Shown: positions 12,132-23,104 of the stretch, in pieces
How the letters are laid out: each line of letters starts with the position of its first letter
How positions within the stretch are numbered: the first letter of the stretch is position 1
From: Dryas octopetala
Taxonomy: Eukaryota > Streptophyta > Magnoliopsida > Rosales > Rosaceae
Direction of reading: 5' to 3'
DNA: 64,000 nucleotides
NCBI GenBank assembly: GCA_963921425.1
Contig: OY992840.1
Location: 5,024,501 to 5,088,500 of the forward strand
The notes under the pieces: generated by a model
What the model saw: the letters and a program-made list of their open reading frames with translations, nothing else
The model's database searches: none
What the model was told of the DNA's origin: nothing
Position numbers and translations under genes: made by a program

Positions 12132-13263
12132 TAAATTAGAAAATATAATTTAAACCTAGTACAATCCTCGTGAAAGCATAAACAAGCAAAGAACAAACTA
12201 AAACAGAAATTATGGGTTTATCTAAGTCAACAAGAGGAAAATATAATTTCTCCTTATCTAACCCAATTCATACCCCAAAAACATTGACAATTTCAAAATC
12301 TCTAATTACTTGCTCCCATATGATGAATTCCAAGCAAATTAATTCGAAAACAAACCCCATATTGCCTACTACTCATCACAATTACCACCAATTTCAAAAC
12401 AACAACATTCCAATAGTATTCTAAGCAACCCAAACATTAAATATGACCCTGCAAGAATAAACAATGAAAATAAGTTCATGAGAATCACTGTACCCATCAA
12501 TGTATTTGCCATGAATACTTTGGAAGATAGCTCTCTTAACTCAGATGCAACTAATTCTCATTCAGGCTCCTCGGAATAAGCATCCTGTAAGTTTTTCTGT
12601 CTTGAAAGATTAAGAAAAACTCAAGTGTAAATACCAATTCATTTACCATTAATGTGTAATTTTCTACTCCTTTGTTGCCAATCTACCAAAAATATTGTAC
12701 AAAGACACTAAATTCATTCACTGTATCAATGATAGCAATACAATTTGTTTGCTGTATCTCTTTTTTTTTTTTGGCTTGTAAGCCAATTTTGATCAAACTC
12801 ATTGTGATGGATGATGACAACTTAACATCATGTACTTTCAAGCGACCAAAATACAAAATGTGTGATTGCATCCTGTACCTTGTTTTTCTTTCTCTTCCTT
12901 GAGTTGAAAACATAAGTGAAGATTAAAGGAATCTGATTGAAGCCAAATGAAATAGGCATCATTCTGAATATATTCTACAAAGGCCATTCGTGGTGGGTCT
13001 GGGACTGACTCTGGGCCATATGGCATGACTTTAGGCCAATATAGTCACCATCGTTGAGATTGAGCAACCATTTCTGAAGTGCACATACCTGTGTTAAAAT
13101 GCAGTTTGCAGTGAACAAAGGCAATAGAAGAGCAATCCGGATGAATAGTAGAACAAACCAAGAAAAAACTAAATCCAAATGAAAACTAGTGTTGATTATC
13201 TAAACCCAAGAATCCAAATCAAGACAATTGCTAAACTTTGTCACCACACCTTCCCAAATGAAA

Positions 13264-13448
13264 ATGACGAATCCCTTGAGCAGGCCTCTGATCTTCGCGG
13301 TGGTATCAGATCTGTTTCTGTTCTCGTCGGCGCTATCAAGCTCAGACTCGCTCTTCATCGTCGCCCACAAGAAGGCCTCCCTCAACAGGCTCAAGTCCGA
13401 CGCTGAGCATGTCTCTGTCTCCATTGATATCTACAACCAAGGATCTTC
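13264..13448 (+). pseudogene. Captured exon 1 of TRAP-beta (SSR2-like) gene
   Basis: The frame reads MTNPLSRPLIFAVVSDLFLF, a hydrophobic signal peptide, and then SDSLFIVAHKKASLNRLK...VSIDIYNQGSS. This matches the N-terminus of plant translocon-associated protein subunit beta, an ER membrane protein next to the Sec61 channel. It stops at TCTTC|GTACGC, a plausible donor and the place where the host exon should end. No downstream exons (DVTL..., transmembrane segment, Lys-rich tail) follow within several kilobases. It lies inside family X copy 1, so it is read as a transposon-captured first exon with some intron rather than a functional gene. The frame within the fragment is intact. Confidence 0.8.
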
Positions 13449-14029
13449 GTACGCTTCCTCATAATTCCACCATTTTCGATCTCAATTTTGTTATTTTTCT
13501 TTTCTTATTTATAGATCTGGAAGCGATCTCCTGGTTCGTCAAGAACGATCTCGCACCTATACCCATATCCAATGGTGGCTAGATCTCGAAGCTCGTCGAT
13601 CCGATCCAGCAGAGAACCCGCCGGGCTGTGCTCCATGGCGAAGACGATAGAGTGAGGTTAGAGAGAGAGTAAGGTTAACAGACATAGACGGAGAAGAAGA
13701 GGATGGTTAGAATGTGGACCGGGTTAGGTGTTATTGGACCTCCTTCAAAATTAAAAAAAGCACATGGGTCTTAAAGGTATTAAGAGCCCAAATTTGGGTT
13801 TTATAATCATTAACTTTTTTTTTTATTCTGATTATTGTATGGTTTAGGTTTTGGTGAAATTAATTTTTTTTTTTTTTTAAAACCAATGGACTAAAAAATT
13901 CGATGGGGTGTTTGAAAATTTGTATATGCATGCTTTGGCTATCTTTGAAAATTGGACACAAAAATTGATTGTGGTATTTGAAGGGGGATCAAGGTTCTAG
14001 AGTGTCCAACTATATAATATTTTGGGCAT

Positions 14030-15296
14030 TTATATGAGAATTGTATTCAATCATGACTTTTAAAGACTTTAAAAGACTTTTGTTGAATTAAAAAGTCAGG
14101 TGTATTCAATCATGACTTGATATAGATTTTTAAAAAATCTATGAAAGTCATGGAGTATTCTATCAAGACTTTTATAGACGTTTAAAAAGTCTATAAAAAT
14201 AAGGAGATATTCAAAATGTCAATAATTTTTATAAACTTCTCCAATTTATAGACTTTTGTGAACTTTTATAAATACAAAATCTCATTATTTCTCTCTCATT
14301 CCCTCCAAATACTTTTGTAGACTTTCATGAATAGAAAAATCGTAAGATGTGAATACTTTTCAATGACTTTGATTGCAAAGTTTACGCAGTTTTTTGTCAT
14401 CTTCTTCACCATCAAACTCCCTCTGTTTCTCCTCACGCATGGACGAGCAAAAACGCAAACCCATTATTTTCTTTCAACCTCATCAGCTCAGATCATCTCT
14501 TCTCCAGTCTCAATTTTCTCACTATCTAGAGGTTCTCATCTGTTTTTCATATTCTTATTATTTATTAAGTTATTAACACTTACCCATATTGGAAATTAAC
14601 AATGAAAGATACATATTAATTGCAAGGGCGAATGCACTAGTAAAAAATTCCAGATGTTCTGTTTGGTTGAAAAGAACAAACATCAAAAGGAAAAAAATAT
14701 TGCCTACAACTAGAAATCTGGGTCCATGACTTTAATGGCAAGTGGGTTTTCGAATTTGCAGTCCTTAATTTTCATCAATTTCATGACATAAGCAGAAAAA
14801 ATTACCACCTGCTAGCTACTGAAACTATTGTGCCCAGAAGATGAGCACATTCTCAACTTTGAAAAATGAAAAAGGATACGTTGAATCAAGCTTTTAATCA
14901 GAGGGATTTAGCTTAATTAGAGGAGTTGTGATGGGGAAGAGTGGTGTAGGCGAAGGAGCCATGGACTTAAGTATTCAGCCGTCGAAGGCGGGGTCGCCAC
15001 CAAAAAGATATTGGAGGGGGCCGTCAGAAAGATCGGGCCTAATGGGTTCCTCATTACTTTCAAAGTTTGTTGTTACATCTTTTTAGGATTCCATGACAAC
15101 AATATAATTTATTGGAAGTCATTAAAAGTCTATTAATCTCTATGAAAGTCTTTTATGTAAAACTCTACGTAAGTCTATAAAGGTCCATAAAATTCTTTCA
15201 TAATTATGTTAAGTCTATAAAAGTCTATACAAGTTTATAAAGTTCATAAAAGTCTATCACTTTAAAAAGATATTTAAAAGTTAGGATTGAATACAC
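14030..15296. mobile_element. Family Y AT-rich repeat element, copy 1
   Basis: Both sides are packed with variants of 'aaaagtctataaaagt'. The left side contains 'gtattcaatcatgac' and the right side ends 'ggattgaatacacc', so the termini are inverted relative to each other. The middle (14330-15060) is ordinary non-coding sequence with a short Ser/Phe-rich open frame that looks accidental. The same terminal phrases recur at 23.1-24.3 kb and at 61.4-61.6 kb. No transposase is present and the superfamily is not determined. Confidence 0.55.
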
Positions 15297-15639
15297 CTTC
15301 CTTAATTTTTTGATTAGTTTTCGCTTACTGCAGTGGCATGCTTTTAGCAACATTTCTACCATTGGTTTGTTTTATTGTGTGTTTTGAAGTCGGTTCAAAA
15401 GAGGTTACATTGAAGTTGTATCATGGGGGTTAAATAGTAGAGATTAATGGAAAACCAAACTATTTTGGTGGTGACATAACTTGGTTTGACCATTGTTGTG
15501 TGGATTTCATGTCTTTGTTATAATTGAATGGCATAGTCAAACTGGTTGGACATCTGTGAGTTTCTTCTATATGAGAGGAGCACAAATGGTTGAGATTGAG
15601 TCTGACCATACTATTTTGTCTCTATGTGAGAATACAAAG

Positions 15640-18340
15640 ATGAGATTGATTAGTATTAATTAGAATATGGTTGAATGATTTAATTTCATATATCAAGGTA
15701 TATTTATACAAGAGTACAAAGACCAAATAGGGTAAGTCAACTATACAGCTATGATATTAGCTCCTAGCTAAATAAGGAAAACCTATATACACGCTAACTC
15801 TCCCCCTCAAGTTGGTGCATAAATTCGCACATGCCCAACTTGGATAGCGATGTATGGAAAGAACCACTAGTAACAGCATGAGTCATTACATCAGCCAACT
15901 GATCCACACTTCTAATATAAGGAACCTCTATCACACCAAAATCTAGATTATCCTTGATGTAGTTCATGTCAAGTTCAATGTGTTTGGTTCGATCGTGCTG
16001 TACTGGATTATTAGCTATCTCAATAGCCGCCGTGTTATCACAAAAGATCATTATCGGTTTCTGAGGACCATATCCAAGTTCACCTAAGAGGATTTTTAGC
16101 CAAGAAACCTCCGTAGTTGCATGGTGAAGAGCACGGTATTCGGCTTCTGCACTAGACAAAGATACTACATTTTGTTTCTTACTCCTCCAAGTCACCAAAT
16201 TGCCTCCAACAAACGACACATACCCTGAAGTAGACTTTCTATCCAATCTGGATCCAGCAAAGTCAGAATCGGTGTATCCCACAATATCTAAGTGTCCATG
16301 CTTGGAGAACATAATACCTTTGCCTGGAGAAGACTTCAGATAAGCTAAAATACGATTCACTGCATCCATGTGTCGATTGCTCGGATTATGCATGAATTGA
16401 CTCACCACACTGACTGCATATGATATGTCAAGCCTAGTATGAGCTAGATAGATCAGCTTCCCCACTAGCCTCTGATACCTCTCCTTGTTTGTTGGAACCT
16501 AATCAGGATAGATAGTCAGACCATGGTTCACCTCGATAGGAGTATCCACAGGTTCACAGGAAGAGTTACCAGTTTCAGCCAAAAGATCTAATATATACTT
16601 CCGTTGGGAAAGGAAAATTCCTTGCTTAGACCGAGACACTTCAATGCCCAAGAAGTATTTTAAAACTCTCAAATCCTTCATTTCAAATTCTTTGGCCAAA
16701 TAGCTCTGAAGCTTCTCTATTTTTCTTATATTACTACCAGTAATAATCATGTCATCGACATAGACAATAAGCAAAGTAATATCATCACCATCTCGTTTAT
16801 AGAACAGAGTGTGATCTGCCAAGGCTTTCTTAAAGCCATATGCCTTCATGGAATAGCTCAATCTGCCAAACCAAGCCCTCGGCGACTACTTCAATCCATA
16901 CAGCGCCTTCTTCAGCTTGCATACCTTACCTCCTTTTGGTGTAAATCCTGGAGGAGGATCCATATACATCTCCTCCATCAGATTACCATACAAAAAAGCA
17001 TTCTTCACATCCAATTATCGTAATGGCCAATCCAAATTAGCTGCAAGAGAAAGTATAACTATAACAGTGTTCATCTTGGCCACAGGAGCGAAGGTCTCTC
17101 GATAATCAATCCCATATGTCTGAGTGTAACCCTTGGCAACCAACCTTGCCTTATACCTGTCAACAGTCCCATCTGACTTATGCTTCACTGTAAACACCCA
17201 CTTACACCCCACTGTCTTCTTTTCTCGAGGTAACTCGACCAATTCCCAAGTAGAATTCTTTTGGAGAGCCTTCATTTCCTTTACCATAGCAGACTTCTAC
17301 TTGGGATCTTCAAGAGCTTCCTGAAAATGACTAGGAATAGACACAGATGACAACTGAAGGGCAAAGGCTAAGTGAGACTGAGACAGACGATGATAAGAGA
17401 CAAAATCTGACATGGGATAAACAATATTAGAAGATGATTTGGAAAAACCCAGCCTATCAGGCTCATTACGAGTACGAAGGGGATATCTCCTATCCTGGAC
17501 TCCAACTTGTGGTTCCAAGATAGTAGACTCCGAAGCTGCAGGGTTAGAATTCAAGACAATATCTAAAGCTAATGTTATAGGGGAAGAAACATGTACCTCA
17601 GAGTCAATTTCAGAAGAGTCATCCGATGGCATGGTAGTATCATTAAGGGGAGAATTGGAGTCACTAGGAGACGCAACAATATCAGTTTTGTTTTTCCTGG
17701 TATAAACATTTCCAAACAACGTGTTTGGCCGTTCAACCTCCAACTCATCACCCTGTTCCCCTGGTTCGATGTCACTCGAAATCTAGAACTTTTTTTCCGC
17801 CAACCACAAACGTTCCTCTTCCTTACTTTGAATCTCCCCTTGAAGAGGAGCCAGAGAAACTTGCCCAGAAAAATAAGAAACCTGTTCACAGAACTCAACA
17901 TTAATGGACACATAGAATTTACCTATGGGAGGATGAAAACATTTATACCCCTTTTGGGAACTAGAGTAACCTAGGAAGACACACTTAAGAGCCCGATGAT
18001 CAAGTTTATCCATGTGGAGAGAATGAACATGGACATAGCAAACACAACCAAAGACCTTAGGGCAAAGATTGAGGGCAGAAGGAATAGAGTGAAACCGTGA
18101 CAACATCCTCAATGAAGTCTGATAGTCAATAATACGAGCAGACATTCGGTTAATTAGAGAGACAACGGTCATGACAGCATCAGCCCAGAAACATTTAGGA
18201 ACATGCATAGTAAAACATAAGGTCCGTGCCACCTCAAGAAGATGACGGTTCTTACGTTCTGCTATGTCGTTCTGTTGTGGAGTGTAAGCACACGTCGTCT
18301 CCCAAGGGTGATTAGTATTTACCTAAAACACAAAAATGTG
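15640..18340 (-). mobile_element. Ty1/copia LTR-retrotransposon fossil 1 (3' part only)
   Basis: Read on the minus strand, the parts run from the C-terminal half of integrase (about 17780-18300) through a linker (about 17300-17740) and reverse transcriptase (about 16500-17290; YVDDMIITG present) to RNase H (about 15794-16465; YTDSDFAGS and KHIELD-type blocks). A purine-rich tract then leads into LTR-like sequence at about 15640-15797. Gag, protease and the 5' LTR are not seen, so it is 5'-truncated. It is broken in several places and inserted in the MULE. Its age cannot be dated without an LTR pair, but it looks moderately old. Confidence 0.85.
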
Positions 18341-18397
18341 AGCATACAAAGAACCACGCTGGATGATTTTATAATTGAGCATGTGGAAGCTATCTAG

Positions 18398-19492
18398 CAT
18401 AATACGGCTGATGGTGTAGGGCATGATGAGATTGAGAGGGAAGAAACTCACAATGAGGATGGGGAATATGAAGATGAAGATGAGGATGATGATGATGATG
18501 ATGATATTGATGATGCTGATTTTATTGATAATGACTATGAGGATAGTGAAATAGGGATGAACATTCTAAAGGAGGATGACAAATTGTATGACTCTTTTGT
18601 TGACCATGTTGATCTTGACAGACCAGACTTAGAAGATGAGGAAGCAATGTCAGATAACACTCAAGATTCTAGGATTGGAGACTATAAAGGATTTTCTTCA
18701 GAAGCTGTGGATGATGTAATTGGTTATAGGGGAACATTACCTAAGTTTGACATTTCAAAATGTGTAGTTTTCAGTACATGCATTAAATGTGACAATTGTG
18801 AGGCATTCAACAAGGTTATCCTGGTTGCAAGAGATAATAAGCCTATGTTTACAATGTTAGAAAAGATAAAGTTATATCTGATGTTGTTGACATGTGGTAG
18901 AAGGACAGGGTTAGAAATGTGGAGTCATTCTGTTGGATCAAGAATTCACAAGATTCTAGAGGAAAACAAGAAGGAGGCTTTCTATTGCAGCCTAAGACTT
19001 GGAGGGGAGAGAAAATACCAGATTATGACACAAAGTGGCAGGACACATAGACTGGATTTGGATGCTCATACATGCTCATGCAAAAAATGGGATCTTAGTG
19101 GTCTTCCTTGTGTACATGCATGTGCTGCCATTAGCACATTTCATGGGGAGCCAGAGGAGTTTGTGGCTATTTGTTACAAGAAGGAAGCTTATGAGAGAAC
19201 CTACAAGCCAATGATCAGTTCTATGACAAGTCATGACATGTGGATGAAGACAGGTAAGCCTCCATTGATGCCTCCCAAGTTTCACAAGCAGCTTGAGAGG
19301 CCTAAAAAGTCCAGAATTCGAGTTGCAAATGAACCCAAAGCACCATCATCTAAGGGCCACAATTTAAGGAGGTTCAACCATAAGATTAGGTGCAGTAGAT
19401 ATGGAGATGAAGGCCACAACATTCAATCATTCCCTAAGATGAAGAATATAAGTTCAAGTCAGGTAACACTTGAGGAATTCTACACTTCTTAG
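18398..19492 (+). pseudogene. MuDR-type transposase remnant: acidic N-part joined to SWIM C-part
   Basis: The frame starts with an acidic run (about 18470-18560, Asp/Glu-rich, as in plant MULE transposases) and continues DYKGFSSEAVDDVIGYRG. It then passes directly into the C-terminal region (CEAFNKVILVARDNKP...MLEKIKLYLM). A SWIM zinc finger follows (CSCKKWDLSGLPCVHACAA: CxC...CxH), and then a zinc-knuckle-like segment (CSRYGDEGHNIQSFPK) that has lost its cysteine pattern. The catalytic DDE domain that normally separates the acidic and C-terminal parts, several hundred residues, is absent. The element therefore could not move itself. A stop lies upstream in the same frame near 18393. It belongs to the surrounding MULE. 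Confidence 0.8.
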
Positions 19493-19666
19493 GTTTAGCA
19501 TTGATTTATTAATAAAAATATTCTAATATTCTAATTTGTAGAACCAATCTCAACAAAACACTCCTCAATAAAGACTTGATGAGGCCTCCCCATGTGTTCC
19601 ACAACATAATAAACTACATAAGCTTCCAGTGAGTTGGTGGTTTTCACTACTTTTAACACTTAACTA

Positions 19667-19674
19667 TTCTACAT
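19667..19674 (+). repeat. Left target-site duplication of hAT element (TTCTACAT)
   Basis: TTCTACAT directly abuts the left TIR. An identical copy abuts the right TIR at 20599-20606. Confidence 0.9.
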
Positions 19675-20598
19675 TAGGGGTGGACAAAGTGCAGGTCAAC
19701 CCGACCAATCCGACCAACCCGACCTGAATGGGTTGGTTTGGTTCAGTCTGAGAGAGGGAAACAAAGGTAGTCGGTGCTCTAACCGACCAACCCGACCTGC
19801 TGCAGGCCAGTCTACGGGTGCATGAGCTAAAAACCCGATCTAGACCGAACCAACCCGCAGCGCTTAACCACCCAGCAGGAATCCTCCACTCATCTTCATC
19901 CTCCCACCTCTCTAGCTTCTCTCTACATCCATATGCCTTTGCAGTAAAGAGTGTCGCTGGTGACACTTGACAGAGATGAGAGTGAGCCTTGTAGATGACC
20001 AATCAACTTTGATCCCTAATTCCTCCAGTTAACATTTCTTTCCGGTGGCGAACATGGAGGGCTTGAAACTCTTAATTATGAAATATATAAATATAATAAT
20101 GTAAAAAACATAAAAAGAAGAAGAAAAGGGGAGGCTTATAGGGCGTCTTGTTATTATAATGGCAGTTGGTGTGGGTTTTGTTACAGTGAGGGAGAGAGAG
20201 AAGCAAAGAGTCAACAAAAAAAAAAACACAAGAAGAAAGAAATAGCAAAAGTCCTAGCTGTGCCACTATCCCACATTGGCTAGGAACAGAACTCACCTCC
20301 AATCCATTCTCTATAAAAGTGATTCCAAACACCTTTCTTAGCTGCAACATTCGCATAGGCTTTTCGCTTTTGGGCCTTCATTGGCTTAATTATATAAGTC
20401 TCTTAGTTCAAATATTTTTGGTGTAGGCCCAAAGTGGATAACCCGACCAATCCAACCCGATTAACAATAGTTTGGTTTGGTTTGGTTTGTAACCTATTAA
20501 TGGTTTGGGTTGGGTTGTAAATTTTACAAACCGAGCCCATCGGGTTGGTCTGCGGGTTGTGCCCAAACCCGACCCAACCCTACCCGTGTCCACCCCTA
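19675..20598. mobile_element. 924-bp non-autonomous hAT element
   Basis: Perfect 11-bp terminal inverted repeats (TAGGGGTGGAC...GTCCACCCCTA) are flanked by a perfect 8-bp duplication, TTCTACAT. That length is diagnostic of the hAT superfamily. The subterminal regions are rich in 'aacccgacc' and 'ggtttggtttgg' type repeats in opposite orientations. No transposase frame is present. It interrupts the MULE between the SWIM exon and the 3' coding segment. The perfect duplication and TIRs suggest it is younger than the MULE. Confidence 0.9.
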
Positions 20599-20639
20599 TT
20601 CTACATCCTAGGGTTTCAATGTACAAATCATGTATTTTT

Positions 20640-20968
20640 CTTGTGTAGGCCAAAAGAGGTGGAGGTGATCCAAGGCATGCTAACCCACAAAGAGTGACAA
20701 GGCAAGCTGCAAGAGAGTCACAAGCCCAGTCAAAAGACAAATCACAGCCTAAACCTAGACCACATAGAGCAAAAGGACAGTCTGATGCAATTCACAAGCC
20801 CAAACACAAGACCAAGCTTCACAAGTTCAATCCAACACCTCCTAAGGTCCATATACCACCTCTCATGCATCAACATATGGTCAAGCAGTTTAGAAAAAGA
20901 CATTCAAGTCTCCTGCAAAAAGGATTGACCCAAAAGAGCATGCCAAAAAATGCAAGAAGATGTACATG
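20640..20968 (+). pseudogene. 3' coding segment of the MULE transposase
   Basis: After an AG acceptor-like site ('gtgtag'), a basic Lys/Pro/Gln-rich frame runs (ESQAQSKDKSQPKPRPHRAK..., ...HKTKLHKFNPTPPKVHIPPL) to a stop at about 20966. Basic low-complexity tails of this sort are common at the end of MULE transposases after the zinc knuckle. The position 3' of the SWIM block, separated only by the hAT insertion and a short intron-like stretch, supports the link. No independent domain is visible. Confidence 0.5.
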
Positions 20969-22334
20969 AAGAAGCCAATTGGGCAATTCTGAGTGTTGAG
21001 TTCATGAAACTTGATGGCTTTTGATGACTTGATTGCTGGTTTAGGGTTTAGGGGCTTTTACTACTTTTGAATGCTTTTGGTGATTTTTTTATGGTTTTTG
21101 ATTGCTTTTGATGACAGTTTGGATTATTGTAATTTTGATGGCAGTTGGTATTTTGGCTCATTTTGATGACTTTTGCCATGGTGAATTTTGATGGAACATT
21201 TATAGTTGTTTATGGGTCATTATGGACAGGGCTGTATTGAACTATTTCATAGTGGTTATTTTGAGTTACATGTAATGGATGCTTAAGCAATTGAGAATGG
21301 CTATCTTTTGCAGTAACTTGTTCCTAGCTAGTTGAGCAAAGGTGTTGTGCTCATTTATTTATTGTTTAGTACTAAATGTATCAGTTTTTATCTCCTACAT
21401 GCGTTCTCTTAATTTTGTAACATGGGTATGCTTTTCTTCAATAAATAAGCTCAAAATGCATAGTTGAAATTCAATAATTTAACAAAACAGGATGCTTATG
21501 TAATTAGAAAATTCATAGCTAAAATTTATAATCAAACATATGCCTAATATTCAGGGTCTCTTACAAGGCAATTGATCATCCACATGGGTCTTTTACAAAA
21601 CCAAAACTCAAACCTTGCTGGCAATACCAAACTAAGCAACAACAATAAATTACAACTTCTAAACCAAATCCAAACCCCTACTGCTAGAACCGAACCCAAC
21701 TATCCATGCTTATTCCACAAAAAAAATCACATTCCAAAGCAAAATAACATTAGCATAAACCCCCAGGACACAATTAACACACACCACAAATATTTCTCCC
21801 TTGGTCTTCCCCTTGAAATTTGAGCCTCCAGTGCATTAATCCTTCTCAACAGCCCTGGTATTATAGTCTTCGAGCAATCGCACATTTCGGGATCGAACCA
21901 CTAAAAAAACCCACATATATTGGACCTCTGTATCACGAAATCGAAGAAAGTAAAAAAATTACCAAATATTGAATCGCCGAAATCACCATTATAATCAAAC
22001 CTAACTCATACCATTACATCAACAAACGTAAAAAAAGACCAAAAACTTACAGTCGAGGACAGTGGGCAGCAATGAAATCGCCTCCTTGGATGCTTGTCAG
22101 TCAGGCTACTATTTCACAATAGCAGTGCATGGGTTGGTCCTTTGCACCCACTACAAGCTGCCTACTACTGTTGCTTTGGTGGCTCATGGTGCTCTTTGAT
22201 GGAAATTATGTTACAAGAAGATGAAGAGATTACCTGTGGGTGAAATCGCCTCCCTTGATTTTTAAGCCATAAATGGAGATGGAGAAGAACAAAGCTTTTA
22301 ATCAGAAAAGGGAGGGAAAATGGGTTTAACTCTA
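20969..22334. other. MULE 3' internal region, no gene seen
   Basis: This stretch lies between the last transposase-like frame and the right TIR. It starts with a G/T-rich stretch repeating 'gatggcttttgatgac'-like phrases (21000-21200), then AT-rich sequence. The open frames at 21572 and 22165 have no recognisable domain. It probably includes the transposase 3' UTR. Confidence 0.5.
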
Positions 22335-22618
22335 GGGTCATTTGGTGCTGAAAATTTGACATAGCGCTCATTTGGCAAGTTGTCAGACCCACTCACCTCT
22401 TTAGGGTCAGTAAATTACTAGATGATAATCCACCTAGGCACTATATTAACTTTTTAAACGGACTAATGGACTGAGTTGACAAAACTTGCCTTATAGGAGT
22501 GATTTGTAAAGATTGGGGATGGGGGGGTAAAGTTGGAAGATTTAACTTTAAGGTGGCAAAGTGAAAATGAAAGTTAGTTTCATAGGATATTTAACCTTTT
22601 TTTTTAGTTTTAAAAATT
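22335..22618 (-). repeat. Right terminal inverted repeat of the MULE
   Basis: This is the reverse complement of the left TIR with scattered substitutions and small gaps. The last strongly matching bases are 'agttttaaaaattt'. A related half-copy ('gggaaattttgataac') lies just outside at about 22977, suggesting a second degraded member of the same family. Confidence 0.75.
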
Positions 22619-22976
22619 TGACTCTTGAATAGTGTTTGAACTCTCTTCGAAAATTGCTCGAACATTATCAATCGCTCGAGGTGAGTTCGAGCAAAGCCCG
22701 AGCACTATTCGATAGTTAGATTTCTAAAACAAAAAAAAAAGACTAAAAAACTTTTTTTATTAGTAAATTACATATTAGTACCAAACTACTAATAAACTTG
22801 GTGAGAAAGACCCTATCTTAATAAATTGGTGTAAAGGACAAAATGACTAATACATCTCCCACAGAGGCATATGCATCCCAGAGGACAAAATGGCAGATGC
22901 ATCTCCTATGGAGGCAAATGCAACGGTGGCTTGCAACTCAATATTTTGGGCTTTTTTGGCCAAGAAGGATTAATTA

Positions 22977-23062
22977 TGGGAAATTTTGATAACTAACCTT
23001 TTTTGTTGCAATTAAAGATTTTCAACAATTTTTTTTTGTTGTTGTAAGTTTTAAAAATTTGA
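22977..23062. repeat. Degraded solo MULE terminus
   Basis: GGGAAATTTTGATAACTAAC at the left resembles the left MULE end. 'agttttaaaaatttgatctt' at the right resembles the right MULE end region. Only about 85 bp remain between them, so this may be an internally deleted relative of the neighbouring element. Confidence 0.4.
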
Positions 23063-23104
23063 TCTTGAGTATTGCTCGAATCCTGTTGAGTAGTGCTCGT
23101 GCGG

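Larger units (their letters stand above)
11008..13815 (+). mobile_element. Family X non-autonomous element, copy 1 (carries a TRAP-beta exon)
   Basis: The left part shares a long block with 54988-55300: 'ttactattcatccggccca', 'atactgtagcggcccact' and 'acataaact' in the same order. The right part shares 'cctccttcaaa...atttgggttttataat' with about 56838-56915. Just inside the left end, CTACAGT/ACTGTAG motifs recur five to six times in about 100 bp. An array of short hairpins follows at 11347-12131. No transposase was found, and the ends are not resolved to the base. The element sits inside the MULE and carries a fragment of a host TRAP-beta gene near its right side. Confidence 0.65.
10315..22618 (+). 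mobile_element. Mutator-like element (MULE) with ~300-bp TIRs, heavily nested
   Basis: The interval is bounded by long inverted repeats, 10315-10625 and 22335-22618. Shared stretches include 'aatctttacaaatcactc', 'aagttaaat...cactttgcc' and 'agtaatttactg/ggtaatttactgg' when one end is reverse-complemented. Inside lie remains of a MuDR-type transposase at 18.4-19.5 kb and 20.6-21.0 kb. Several other elements are inserted: family X, family Y, a copia fossil and a hAT element. The TIRs are noticeably diverged (roughly a fifth of positions by eye), which suggests an old insertion. I could not identify a clean 9-11 bp target duplication, so the exact outer bases are uncertain by perhaps 10 bp. Confidence 0.75.

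Noticed and set aside
14327-14599. Small secreted-protein-like frame in family Y
   Set aside because: Hydrophobic Phe/Ser/Leu content follows from T-rich DNA. The frame is not flanked by splice sites and a second frame overlaps it.
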